NCBI GenBank assembly: GCA_947169245.1 | Contig: CAMVPA010000022.1 | Coordinates: 1-56,432 of the forward strand | DNA: 56,432 nucleotides | Direction: 5' to 3' | DNA from: an uncultured Prevotellaceae bacterium | Lineage (GTDB): Bacteria > Bacteroidota > Bacteroidia > Bacteroidales > Bacteroidaceae | Shown here: piece after piece, positions 1 through 7,578 of the stretch | How positions within the stretch are numbered: the first letter of the stretch is position 1 | Layout of the letters: each line of letters starts with the position of its first letter | Translations under genes and position numbers: made by a program | Notes under the pieces: generated by a model | Databases searched by the model: none | What the model saw: the letters and a program-made list of their open reading frames with translations, nothing else | Told to the model about the DNA's origin: nothing

Positions 1-109
1 GTTCGGCAAACTGGCAGAGATAGTCGGCAACCTTCTCTTCGTGATGAGAAGGACGCGGAATCTGGTTCAATTCCTTGAATATACTAAAAACTCGTTCTGT
101 TCCGTTCAT
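1..109 (-). CDS. pepD: Aminoacyl-histidine dipeptidase (PepD-like), N-terminal fragment
   Basis: Only the first 36 codons are inside the window; the gene continues past the left edge. The reverse strand reads MNGTERVFSIFKELNQIPRP and then SHHEEKVADYLCQF. This matches the start of cytosolic M20-family dipeptidases of the PepD/aminoacyl-histidine dipeptidase type, in which an I-P-R-P-S-x-x-E motif opens the protein. These zinc enzymes hydrolyse Xaa-His and other dipeptides in the cytoplasm. The gene starts 41 bp after the stop of the C13 protease gene on the same strand. The call rests on the N-terminal motif alone, because the catalytic residues lie outside the window. Confidence 0.7.
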   Translation of the reverse strand, partial: MNGTERVFSIFKELNQIPRPSHHEEKVADYLCQFAE

Positions 110-150
110 TTTATTCTTTAGGGTCTTTGGCGTGGAAGAGGTTCCGGAAG

Positions 151-2472
151 TTATTCAGGCAGGAACTCGGCCATGGTTTCCATGTAGACAGAGCCATACT
201 GCTGCTGGTTGTAGATGCTGACGTGCGAGCCGCGCGTGGTCTTGAACAGCTCGCGATAGAGGTCGTAGATGGTGATGTCATGCTTTGTCTCAATCTGCCG
301 GCGGAAGGTGCGGGCGAAGGCGTTGCTGAGGTAGACACCGAGGTCGCGGTCGTGGACATCGGCCTTCGACGACTCCTGTGCGTTGGCGGCAGTGAGCACG
401 AGCACGTCCTGCATACCCTCCAAGGCCTCGCCCCAGCGTCCGCTGTAGCAGGTCTCGATGGCAAACATCATTCGGCGATACAGGCGCTGGCCGCTGTCCT
501 CTTCCCTGAAGATGCTGAAGGTGACGTTGCCACCCATCTGCTCCACGATGTCGCGTATGCGCTTTGTGCCGAAATACTGCTGGGCGTCCTCGTTGCCCCA
601 CAACGGTCCCTCGCGATTACCGCCGTGTCCGCTCCAGAAGAAGAACACGTCGCTCGAACGCGACGGGTGGATGACGTGTGGCAGGCGGTCGGAGCTGCGG
701 CCCGTCATGATGTCAGCCAGATCCTCGGGGCGTAGGTCGCTGAAGTGGTAGTCCACCACAGCGTTCTTCCTCACATTGTCGTTCATGAAGATGTCGGTAG
801 CAGCAGCGGGGTCGCTGCTACGCTCCACGAAGATTTCGCCGGGGTATTTGTTGCGACCGTCGTCGGCAAGGTTGTCCTCGACGATGAGCACGATGTGGTC
901 ATCGTCGTAGCCGTGATGGAGCAGTGTCTGGTACATGGCAAAGGCATCGGCCTGATGGCGGTAGTTGCTCCATGAGGTGGAGGGGCTGATGACAACAGCC
1001 CAGCGGTCGGTGACATCGGGCAAATGATGGTCGACGCTGACATCGACGAACGAAGGGTTCCACCTCTTGTCGAGTTCCCACAACGACGTGGTGGAAGCCT
1101 GTGTGCTGCTGCCCTCGGTACTGATATGGAACACGGGCACCACCTCACGGCCACTGCCCCTGTCCTCCACACGCCAAAGCATGTAGTTAGTGCCCAGCAC
1201 CTTGGTGTAGGTCTCGCTGTCGAAGGTGAGGCTGCCGCTCGCACCCGTCATGATGAAGTCACGTCCAGCGGCCACCTCACTGAAGGCACGCGCCAGTCCA
1301 GCAGCGTCCCAGCCACAGGTGGTGCCTTTCTTAGAGGCCACGACACTACGGATATGGTCGGTGAGCACAGGCCCGTAGGGTTTCTCGTAGTACACCACCT
1401 GTCGGTCTGCCACGGTGCAGTCTGTGCCATGCACCCGCTGGTGGGCAGCTCCCATAGCCAGCATCGTCAGTGCGTCGTACACCTGTGCGAAACCTATCTC
1501 TACGTCTGAGCCATAGCGTGCCTCGTAGATCTGCGGAAAACCGTAGTTGGGCGATGCCGTGGGGCTGATGCCGTATTCGAACCACAGACCATCGTTCTGC
1601 ACTACCTCGTCCTCCAGCGCGGTGTCTGAGAGGATGACACTGACCATGATGGACTTCCCACTGTCATTCCTGTCTAAGGTCCACTGCCTGACCTGCTCAG
1701 TGACGGTTTCATAGTCGGCAGCATCGCCCAGGGCAATGCACATCACTAATCGGCCGCTCTCGCAGTCATCACCCACGCCGTCAAGAAACGCCTTCAGGCT
1801 GGTGCCCTTGGCGTAGGCTGTGATGCCCTGCCCGGCCATGTGTACCTGCTGCTCGGTGGCGTAGTAGCCGAACCAGTCGCGGAACGACTGGCCGTAGGTG
1901 TCGTCGCTATAGATGAGTGCCACGTCGGCACCACCCAACCTGCCGGCTCCCGCCACCATGATCTCACACTGTGTGACGTCGCTCTCGGTGAGGAACCAGG
2001 CGTAGGTGTTGCGGGCGTTGCTGCGCTGCAGTTCCGAACTGGTACACGTAGGCATGATGACGGGCAGACGGTCCTTGCCCGCGTAGCGCAGGACGTCGTT
2101 AGCGTTCGAGGAGTGGTAGGGACCGATGATGGCATGACACGTGTCCTCGCCCTCTGCGGGATGCGTCAGCCGGTAGGCCAGCGCGTCGAGGTCCTCGGTG
2201 TCCTCGTCGTGGTAGCGCAGGTTCAGGCTCACGCGCTGGGTCAGCGTCTGTTGCGCTACTTCGATGTTCCGCAGTGCCCAGTCGATGCTTGGCTGCCATT
2301 GTGTGCGGATGTCCGCAGGCAGTATCACGTCCACGTTCAGTGTCATCACCTCGGCCTTCGGCATGTCTATGGTATTGTCATCGTCATCCTTACAGGAAGC
2401 GAAGAGCAAGCATAGAAGCATAACCACCAGACAATACTTCTTCCAATACATACTTTTACAATATCTTTTCAT
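151..2472 (-). CDS. Surface lipoprotein: periplasmic-binding-protein-like domain fused to a C13 (legumain-like) cysteine protease
   Basis: 773 residues. A signal peptide ends in a lipobox (LLFASC, Cys27) followed by KDDDD, the Bacteroidetes surface-export signal. Residues about 45-440 resemble a type 1 periplasmic binding fold, with AIIGPYHSSNANDV, PVIMPTCTSSEL and VALIYSDDTYGQSF typical of branched-chain amino-acid-type receptors. Residues about 490-773 resemble peptidase family C13: WAVVISPSTSWSNYRHQADA, then NKYPGEIF, the catalytic His in FFWSGHGG (His616) and the catalytic Cys in AIETCYSG (Cys675). C13 and other clan CD enzymes (caspases, gingipains) use this His/Cys dyad. The protein would therefore be an outer-surface protease with a ligand-binding front half. 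It lies 98 bp downstream of another binding-protein-like lipoprotein. A downstream start at Met8 is possible. I am confident of the protease domain, less so of the binding fold. Confidence 0.85.
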   Translation of the reverse strand: MKRYCKSMYWKKYCLVVMLLCLLFASCKDDDDNTIDMPKAEVMTLNVDVILPADIRTQWQPSIDWALRNIEVAQQTLTQRVSLNLRYHDEDTEDLDALAYRLTHPAEGEDTCHAIIGPYHSSNANDVLRYAGKDRLPVIMPTCTSSELQRSNARNTYAWFLTESDVTQCEIMVAGAGRLGGADVALIYSDDTYGQSFRDWFGYYATEQQVHMAGQGITAYAKGTSLKAFLDGVGDDCESGRLVMCIALGDAADYETVTEQVRQWTLDRNDSGKSIMVSVILSDTALEDEVVQNDGLWFEYGISPTASPNYGFPQIYEARYGSDVEIGFAQVYDALTMLAMGAAHQRVHGTDCTVADRQVVYYEKPYGPVLTDHIRSVVASKKGTTCGWDAAGLARAFSEVAAGRDFIMTGASGSLTFDSETYTKVLGTNYMLWRVEDRGSGREVVPVFHISTEGSSTQASTTSLWELDKRWNPSFVDVSVDHHLPDVTDRWAVVISPSTSWSNYRHQADAFAMYQTLLHHGYDDDHIVLIVEDNLADDGRNKYPGEIFVERSSDPAAATDIFMNDNVRKNAVVDYHFSDLRPEDLADIMTGRSSDRLPHVIHPSRSSDVFFFWSGHGGNREGPLWGNEDAQQYFGTKRIRDIVEQMGGNVTFSIFREEDSGQRLYRRMMFAIETCYSGRWGEALEGMQDVLVLTAANAQESSKADVHDRDLGVYLSNAFARTFRRQIETKHDITIYDLYRELFKTTRGSHVSIYNQQQYGSVYMETMAEFLPE

Positions 2473-2497
2473 ATTCAGCTTATTATCTATTTACTCC

Positions 2498-2567
2498 CCC
2501 TCTCCCTTAAAGTCCCCCTCGCCATTCGGAGAGGGGTCGGGGGTGAGGCCGGGGTTAGGGGGTGAGG
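2498..2567. repeat. REP-like palindromic element, degenerate copy
   Basis: This intergenic stretch has CCCCTCTCCC and GGAGAGGGGTCGGGGGTGAGG arms around a short loop, followed by GGTTAGGGGGTGAGG. It belongs to the same G/C-strand-biased family as the copies near 22,142, 22,540 and 26,666. It lies between the binding-protein-like lipoprotein gene and the C13 protease gene on the same strand and could slow transcription or stabilise the upstream mRNA. Confidence 0.6.
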
Positions 2568-2570
2568 CTT

Positions 2571-3632
2571 TTAAACAAACGCCCAGGGGTCAATGTCGTC
2601 GGTGCAGTAGCCGTCCCATCCGCCGTGCAGTTCCATCAGGGGCATGGTGCCTAAGGGTTGGCGCAGCCACTGCTGCGTCCAGCCATCAAGGGCACGGTCG
2701 AAGTCGCGGATGATGGCAAAGCGGTGCAGGGCAGTGTTCGACTCGCCGTCGAGCATGACCATGATGACACGCATATCCTCGTTGCTGCCCATCAGGAAGA
2801 ACTCCGCGCCGCTGTTGGCCGAGCCGAAATCGACAATGGTAAAGAGGCGGCTGCTGGCTAGAGTGGCAATCGCCCTCATGAGCCCACACAGCGAATAAGC
2901 CAACTCGAAGGCCGTTTCCTGGAATTCGTTGCTGTAGACTAAGCCCCCCTGGTCGATGATATGAAAGCCTGGGACATAGTCAATGTCGGGCGACATCTCC
3001 ATAATGGTCTCACAGACGCTGTCGCGGTAGTTCACGACGCTGTCAGTGTAAAGGCGCATCATATTGGTTTGTATTTCACTTCCACCTATCATTTCATAGT
3101 ACGCCTTGCGAGCCTCCTCGAAGTGCCTGACGGCACTGGCCGCCGAGATGTTCAGCCCGTGTACGCGGCCCTCCATGCCCAGCGTCTGGGCGGCAGCCTC
3201 AACGTCGTCGTCGCTGACCTTCAGCAGCAGCACCTCGTCGTTGGCGGTCAATTGGTTCTTCATGTCGGCGAGCCACTTCACCATGAACGGCTCGGTCAGC
3301 ACCAGCAGGCGGCGGCTGTTGGGTGCCCCGTCGAGCACGCTGGCTCGCCGGCCCACCCAGTCGGCCAGCATCGTACAGGTCGTCTCCACGTCATACGAGG
3401 CGATGAAGTTCACCTCCACACTGTCTATGCCGGCATCAGCCTTCATCAGCGTGTTCACGCCCTTCATCACACGGTCGGCATAGCCCTGGTCGCCCAACTG
3501 GCCAGGAGCAAACACCGCCATGACCTGCACGCGGGCAACTGGCTGCACGACTTCGGGTTCGTCGTCATCACTGCTGCATGCCGCCATCATGCCGAGGCCG
3601 AGCAGCAGAATCAGAATCTTCGTGTACTTCAT
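2571..3632 (-). CDS. Surface lipoprotein, probable BMP/periplasmic-binding-like fold
   Basis: 353 residues. The signal peptide MKYTKILILLLGLGMMAACS ends at a lipobox Cys19, followed by SSDDDE, predicting outer-membrane export. The segment VMAVFAPGQLGDQGYADRVM resembles the opening of BMP/Med-type substrate-binding lipoproteins (G-D-x-G-Y/F), and the protein continues with alternating strands and helices as in a binding protein. No catalytic motif is visible. The signal peptide and upstream leader are nearly the same as those of the array lipoprotein at 7579-9552, so the two probably shared an ancestor for their 5' ends. It lies between the AAA ATPase gene (28 bp upstream) and the C13 protease gene, which also has a binding-protein-like domain. 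The ligand is unknown and the fold is inferred by eye. Confidence 0.7.
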   Translation of the reverse strand: MKYTKILILLLGLGMMAACSSDDDEPEVVQPVARVQVMAVFAPGQLGDQGYADRVMKGVNTLMKADAGIDSVEVNFIASYDVETTCTMLADWVGRRASVLDGAPNSRRLLVLTEPFMVKWLADMKNQLTANDEVLLLKVSDDDVEAAAQTLGMEGRVHGLNISAASAVRHFEEARKAYYEMIGGSEIQTNMMRLYTDSVVNYRDSVCETIMEMSPDIDYVPGFHIIDQGGLVYSNEFQETAFELAYSLCGLMRAIATLASSRLFTIVDFGSANSGAEFFLMGSNEDMRVIMVMLDGESNTALHRFAIIRDFDRALDGWTQQWLRQPLGTMPLMELHGGWDGYCTDDIDPWAFV

Positions 3633-3660
3633 TTCTTCTATCTTGTTTTTATTATAGTTA

Positions 3661-5100
3661 TCAATCTTCTTTACCTATAATCTCCCTGGCCAAGGAGTTC
3701 AATGCATCGGTGTCAATGGGTTCTAATACAATTTCTTCTGGTTCCAAATCCAACAGGAACTGCATATATGTCGGAAGGGTGAGCAGGTCACCATCGCGGC
3801 CGATATTGTAGTCACCGAACTTAATGAAATGCTTCACTCCATATTTCTCCGGATGCTTCCTGACAGTGGAGATACTTTTGGCCTGTGCTGTACGAGCTTT
3901 TACCTCCACAGGGACACACTCGCCCTTGTAGCGGATGAGGAAATCCAATTCCATACCGGAATCCTTTTGGAGGTAGTACAGGCTTTGACCTTTTTTGATG
4001 AGTGTGTCGGCCATTAGGTTCTCGAAAATAGCGCCTTTGTAACCACTCAAATTACCCTGAAGGATATCCGCTCTTGTAGAACCGCCAAGCATGGCAACCA
4101 GAATTCCAATATCAGCTGTATAGACCTTGAAGACATTATCTATGGCATTGCCTTCCAACGGCAGGCCTGTTATGTTGGAATTATAGCACCGGCGGATGAT
4201 GTTGGCATCTTCCAACCATTGCAATGAATCTTTATAGAACACACCACGACCTCCGCTCTCCACCTTGGACCACTGGTATTTCTTATTCTCCTTGGCCAGT
4301 TGCTTGGGAATAGCGTTGAAACATGCTCGGATATGGGGCTTGTCATTGTCGTCAGCATACTTCACCATGTCTGAACGGTATTCCTTGAGAACAGATTGCC
4401 ACACACTTTTCACCTCATTCATGTTGCCGGTTTCAAGTAGGGCATTCACAGCAGCAGGAAGTCCACCCACGGCAACATAGCGGTACAACAGCGTTTTCAT
4501 AGCCACATGTATACCTTCAGGAACGGGAGTCTCTTCTACTAAGCATCGTTTCAACACATCAATGATTTCCTCGCTCATGTTGTTTGCCCATAGGAATTCC
4601 TCAAAGTCGAGTGGGTACATCTCCACTATTTCTTCATAGCCTACAGGAATGGAATTGCTACCCTTCTCTTGCTTGACAGCCTCCCTTCTGCGTCTCTTCT
4701 TTTTCTCCTGTCCATATCCCTGAACACCCAATAGCGACCCCGTGGCAATGATGTCGTATCGGCCGTCCTCCTTAAAGAACTTGAGTGAAGTTCGTGCTTC
4801 CGGACAATCCTGTATTTCATCGAAGATAATACAAGTCTCGCCTGGGACGAACTTCGCGGTTCTCATCTGGGCTGACAGGAGCATGACGATGGTATCCGTA
4901 TCCTTAGAGCCGTAAAAAGCAGTTTTCCTCTCCTCTTCTTTAAAGAAGTTGATATAGACTACGTGCTTGTAGTTTTCACTTGCAAACTTTTGCGCAATGA
5001 ACGTCTTTCCGCATTGACGTATACCCATGATCACCAAAGGTTTGTGCCCAGCGGTATTTTTCCATTTCGCCAGCGTGTCTTCAATCTTCCTTTTCAGCAT
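3661..5100 (-). CDS. AAA_14/DUF4143 family ATPase
   Basis: 479 residues. Walker A is PLVIMGIRQCGKTFIAQ (residues 21-37) and Walker B is CIIFDEIQDCPEA, followed by IIATGSLLG. This is the standard N-terminal AAA_14 pattern. The C-terminal part has the DUF4143 nuclease-like motif MELDFLIRYKGECVPVEVKA, with the E-L-D ... V-E-V-K spacing of PD-(D/E)xK folds. Such ATPases are widespread in Bacteroidetes and their role is poorly known; toxin-like or mobile-element roles have been suggested. The gene has its own TATCTTTG box 56 bp upstream and is more AT-rich than the lipoprotein genes around it, so it looks like an insertion into the surface-protein locus rather than a part of it. Confidence 0.9.
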   Translation of the reverse strand: MLKRKIEDTLAKWKNTAGHKPLVIMGIRQCGKTFIAQKFASENYKHVVYINFFKEEERKTAFYGSKDTDTIVMLLSAQMRTAKFVPGETCIIFDEIQDCPEARTSLKFFKEDGRYDIIATGSLLGVQGYGQEKKKRRRREAVKQEKGSNSIPVGYEEIVEMYPLDFEEFLWANNMSEEIIDVLKRCLVEETPVPEGIHVAMKTLLYRYVAVGGLPAAVNALLETGNMNEVKSVWQSVLKEYRSDMVKYADDNDKPHIRACFNAIPKQLAKENKKYQWSKVESGGRGVFYKDSLQWLEDANIIRRCYNSNITGLPLEGNAIDNVFKVYTADIGILVAMLGGSTRADILQGNLSGYKGAIFENLMADTLIKKGQSLYYLQKDSGMELDFLIRYKGECVPVEVKARTAQAKSISTVRKHPEKYGVKHFIKFGDYNIGRDGDLLTLPTYMQFLLDLEPEEIVLEPIDTDALNSLAREIIGKED

Positions 5101-5155
5101 TTTTCACACAGGTTTTTCTGTAATGTTCTACACCTTATCCAATGAATATCTGCTG

Positions 5156-5163
5156 CAAAGATA
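5156..5163 (-). promoter_or_regulatory. Bacteroidetes -7 promoter box (TATCTTTG) for the AAA_14/DUF4143 gene
   Basis: The minus strand reads TATCTTTG followed by GCAGC, the usual Bacteroidetes -7 box, 56 bp before the ATPase start. It gives this gene transcription independent of the lipoprotein array. Confidence 0.65.
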
Positions 5164-5192
5164 AGGTTTTCCAACGAATCCGCCAAATAATT

Positions 5193-5312
5193 TGCTGTTT
5201 TTCTACCGACTTTTCATATTATCGATGTCATTTTTCAAGCGACTTTATGCTCTGATGATGCTGTTTTTCTACCGACTTTTCATATTATCGATGTCATTTT
5301 TCAAGCGACTTT
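5193..5312. repeat. Two perfect 54-bp direct repeats with a 12-bp spacer
   Basis: Positions 5193-5246 and 5259-5312 are identical by eye, starting TGCTGTTTTTCTACCGAC and ending TTCAAGCGACTTT. The first 20 bases (with two leading T) recur at 9581-9600, between two array lipoprotein genes. The repeats sit between the last array gene (stop at 5316) and the ATPase promoter. Function is unknown. They may be leftovers of recombination or slippage at the edge of the array. Confidence 0.85.
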
Positions 5313-5315
5313 GTG

Positions 5316-7523
5316 TCATCTGTCTTTTACCAGTCGGATGCACATCCTCCAATAAGTGACATTGAATGGATATTGTATCACAAATGCACCATTATCCGAC
5401 CTGATACCCACATGCCATAAGTCCTTCGTAGCATATTCCATGTGGAGATTACCATTTGCCCAAGTGTTGAGGCCATAGTCATACCATCCGACGAAGTAGA
5501 CTTCGAATCCCGTCACACCGCCGTTCAGCAGGGCGTATCCAGGCTGGCTGTGCCCGTTGTTCGCGAGTATATTGTACATATTCTGGAAGTCAGTTGCTGA
5601 GGCCACCGACCAGCCTTTGGGGAACATGCTCGCTCTTGTGAAGTTGGCAGAAGGGTAATACTCTCGGGCAACAGTGACGTTCTGTCCATCCATTGTCACC
5701 GTCACGCTCCTTCCATCATTATAGATATCGGCGAAAGCCTGGCAGTACTCCTCGCGCGTCCACACCCTGTTGAAGATCTTCACCAGCGGATAGTCGCTAT
5801 TAGCGTTCGAACCACCGGGGCCATTGCATCGCAGTCCGTGCAGATACTCGTCCTTGATGGCCGTGGCCTCATAGGCCCACTCCGTTTCCGGCAGTTCAGT
5901 CACGATCTTGTCGGCACTGACATAGAGCGACGACACCTGGCCTACACTCAGTTCTTCGCATGTCTTCACCGTCTCACCGTTGTCCGTCCATGAGACGTAG
6001 GCGGGCTTGTGGCTGTTGTCGCCGGGGAAGAAACCCTTGTCGTAGCGGGGATAGTCGTAGTAGACGGGATAGACCACGGTGATGCGCTCTTTGCGGTTAA
6101 TCTTCGGGACATATTCCTGGCATACCTGGGCTATCCATTTGTCTTCAACATAGACGTCTTTGATGAGCGTGCTGTTCCACTTGGCACCCTCGAACGAGGG
6201 CACATCAAACTGGTAATAAGTATAGTCCGATGGCGGGGTGTCCTTAGTATACAGCGGGTCGTTCAGTGCGCTGTATTCGAGCGTGATGCCAGGGATGACG
6301 CCGTCGATGTGGATGGCGTTCATATAATAGTACTGATGGCTGGGCTTCCAATCGTTGTCATAGACGTATTTCCCTTTTTCAAATCTCACGCTGCTTCCGG
6401 AACTGCAGCTGTTAGGAACGACGGCGTAATACGGGTGGCGGTAGTCGTAGGGAGGGACTCCGGCATAATCACCGTATTCGGCATCATAGTAAATGCTGCC
6501 GCCGTCGAGATCGCCCCAGGTATTGACGTAGGCCACGCCCAGGTCGTTGTTGAAGCCCTCGGGGAAGATGTGCCACAGTTCACCCTCGGTGGAGGGCTTC
6601 ATGTTGACGGCCTGACCGTTCATGAAGGTCTTGATGTTAGCCACCTTGCCCTGGTTCTCCAGAATGTAGTAGATGTAGTCCTTGATGTCCTGTGCCGTTG
6701 TCTTGTCGTTCTTCTTCACGCCGTTCCAAGGCACGGAGCATCCTTTGTCATCACCGTCGAAGTTCACGATATTGTAGCCGCCCCCGCCATCGCCCAGACA
6801 CAGGTGTACCAGCGTACTGTTATGTCCGTTGGTTTCCACGCAGAGGTAGTAGCCCGGGCAGTAGCCGGTAGCATAGTAGTTCACATTCACGACATCGCCC
6901 TTCTGGTAAGGGCAGTTGGCATTGTCGGGGAAGGCATCGGGACCGAGGTAGTCGATGCGCTCCAAATGTGGGATGCACGGGATGTCGACATCCACCCAGC
7001 CGTAGCGGCGCGGGCCACCGTCGCGGTGGAAGGTCAGCGTGCCCAGCGAGAACTTCTTGCCGTCCGCCAGGATGGGCAGGTCCTTCAGGCTGAGTGCGTA
7101 GCCGTCGGCCGTGGGCGTCAGCAGGCGGGCAGTGCCTATGCTGTCGAGACTGGAGATGATGCGGAACGACTGCTCGGCATCCGCCGTACTCCGGCATTTC
7201 ATGACGCGCACCGTCGTGCTCTCGCCGTCGAGCGTCATGCCGTAGGCGGGCTCGTAGGTCGTGCTTGTCACCTCAGCAAGATTCACGCGGTCCATGTCCG
7301 TCAGGTTGCGCATGACGCTTGACACCGCACTCTGGCAGGCCAGCTGGTAGCGCTCCTCGTCGGTGAGCAGCTCCTCGGGCACGCCCGTCTTGCCGTCCTC
7401 CGTCACAATGCGCTCGTCTATTTTCTCCTCGTCATCGTCCTTGCAGGAGGTGACGCTCAAGCCGAGGCCGCACACCAGCGCGACCAGGAGCCAGAGATGG
7501 AAGATGTTGTTGGTCTTCTTCAT
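5316..7523 (-). CDS. Array surface lipoprotein P5: shared N-terminal domain with FISUMP-like C-terminus
   Basis: 735 residues from the ATG at 7523; a longer frame upstream only reads through the leader and the end of the next gene. The signal peptide MKKTNNIFHLWLLVALVCG ends at SVTSC, followed by KDDDEE, so surface export is likely. Residues about 30-230 form the array's common N-domain (IDERIVTEDGKTGVP, TLTFHRDGGPRRYGWVDVDI, PCIPHLERIDYLGPDAFPDN). The middle is unique. From about residue 490 it has QEYVPKINRKERITVVYPVY and GFFPGDNSHKPAYVSW, which closely match the C-terminal part of the MACPF protein at 13433-15988. It ends in CIRLVKD, as FISUMP (Fibrobacter major paralogous) domains do. Those domains are thought to have a C-type-lectin-like fold. 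The ligand is unknown. Confidence 0.85.
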   Translation of the reverse strand: MKKTNNIFHLWLLVALVCGLGLSVTSCKDDDEEKIDERIVTEDGKTGVPEELLTDEERYQLACQSAVSSVMRNLTDMDRVNLAEVTSTTYEPAYGMTLDGESTTVRVMKCRSTADAEQSFRIISSLDSIGTARLLTPTADGYALSLKDLPILADGKKFSLGTLTFHRDGGPRRYGWVDVDIPCIPHLERIDYLGPDAFPDNANCPYQKGDVVNVNYYATGYCPGYYLCVETNGHNSTLVHLCLGDGGGGYNIVNFDGDDKGCSVPWNGVKKNDKTTAQDIKDYIYYILENQGKVANIKTFMNGQAVNMKPSTEGELWHIFPEGFNNDLGVAYVNTWGDLDGGSIYYDAEYGDYAGVPPYDYRHPYYAVVPNSCSSGSSVRFEKGKYVYDNDWKPSHQYYYMNAIHIDGVIPGITLEYSALNDPLYTKDTPPSDYTYYQFDVPSFEGAKWNSTLIKDVYVEDKWIAQVCQEYVPKINRKERITVVYPVYYDYPRYDKGFFPGDNSHKPAYVSWTDNGETVKTCEELSVGQVSSLYVSADKIVTELPETEWAYEATAIKDEYLHGLRCNGPGGSNANSDYPLVKIFNRVWTREEYCQAFADIYNDGRSVTVTMDGQNVTVAREYYPSANFTRASMFPKGWSVASATDFQNMYNILANNGHSQPGYALLNGGVTGFEVYFVGWYDYGLNTWANGNLHMEYATKDLWHVGIRSDNGAFVIQYPFNVTYWRMCIRLVKDR

Positions 7524-7578
7524 TGTCGTTGTGTTTGTTAGTAATATTATTTGTTTTGTTGTTTCGTTCTGCTGATTG

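Noticed and set aside
5193..5312. Direct repeats considered as a CRISPR array.
   Set aside because: Only two 54-bp units with a 12-bp spacer, no cas gene, and repeats too long with spacer too short.
6009..7322. Long open frame of 437 codons on the plus strand opposite P5.
   Set aside because: It is antisense to a well-supported lipoprotein, with a low-complexity Val/Ala/Asp translation and no promoter.
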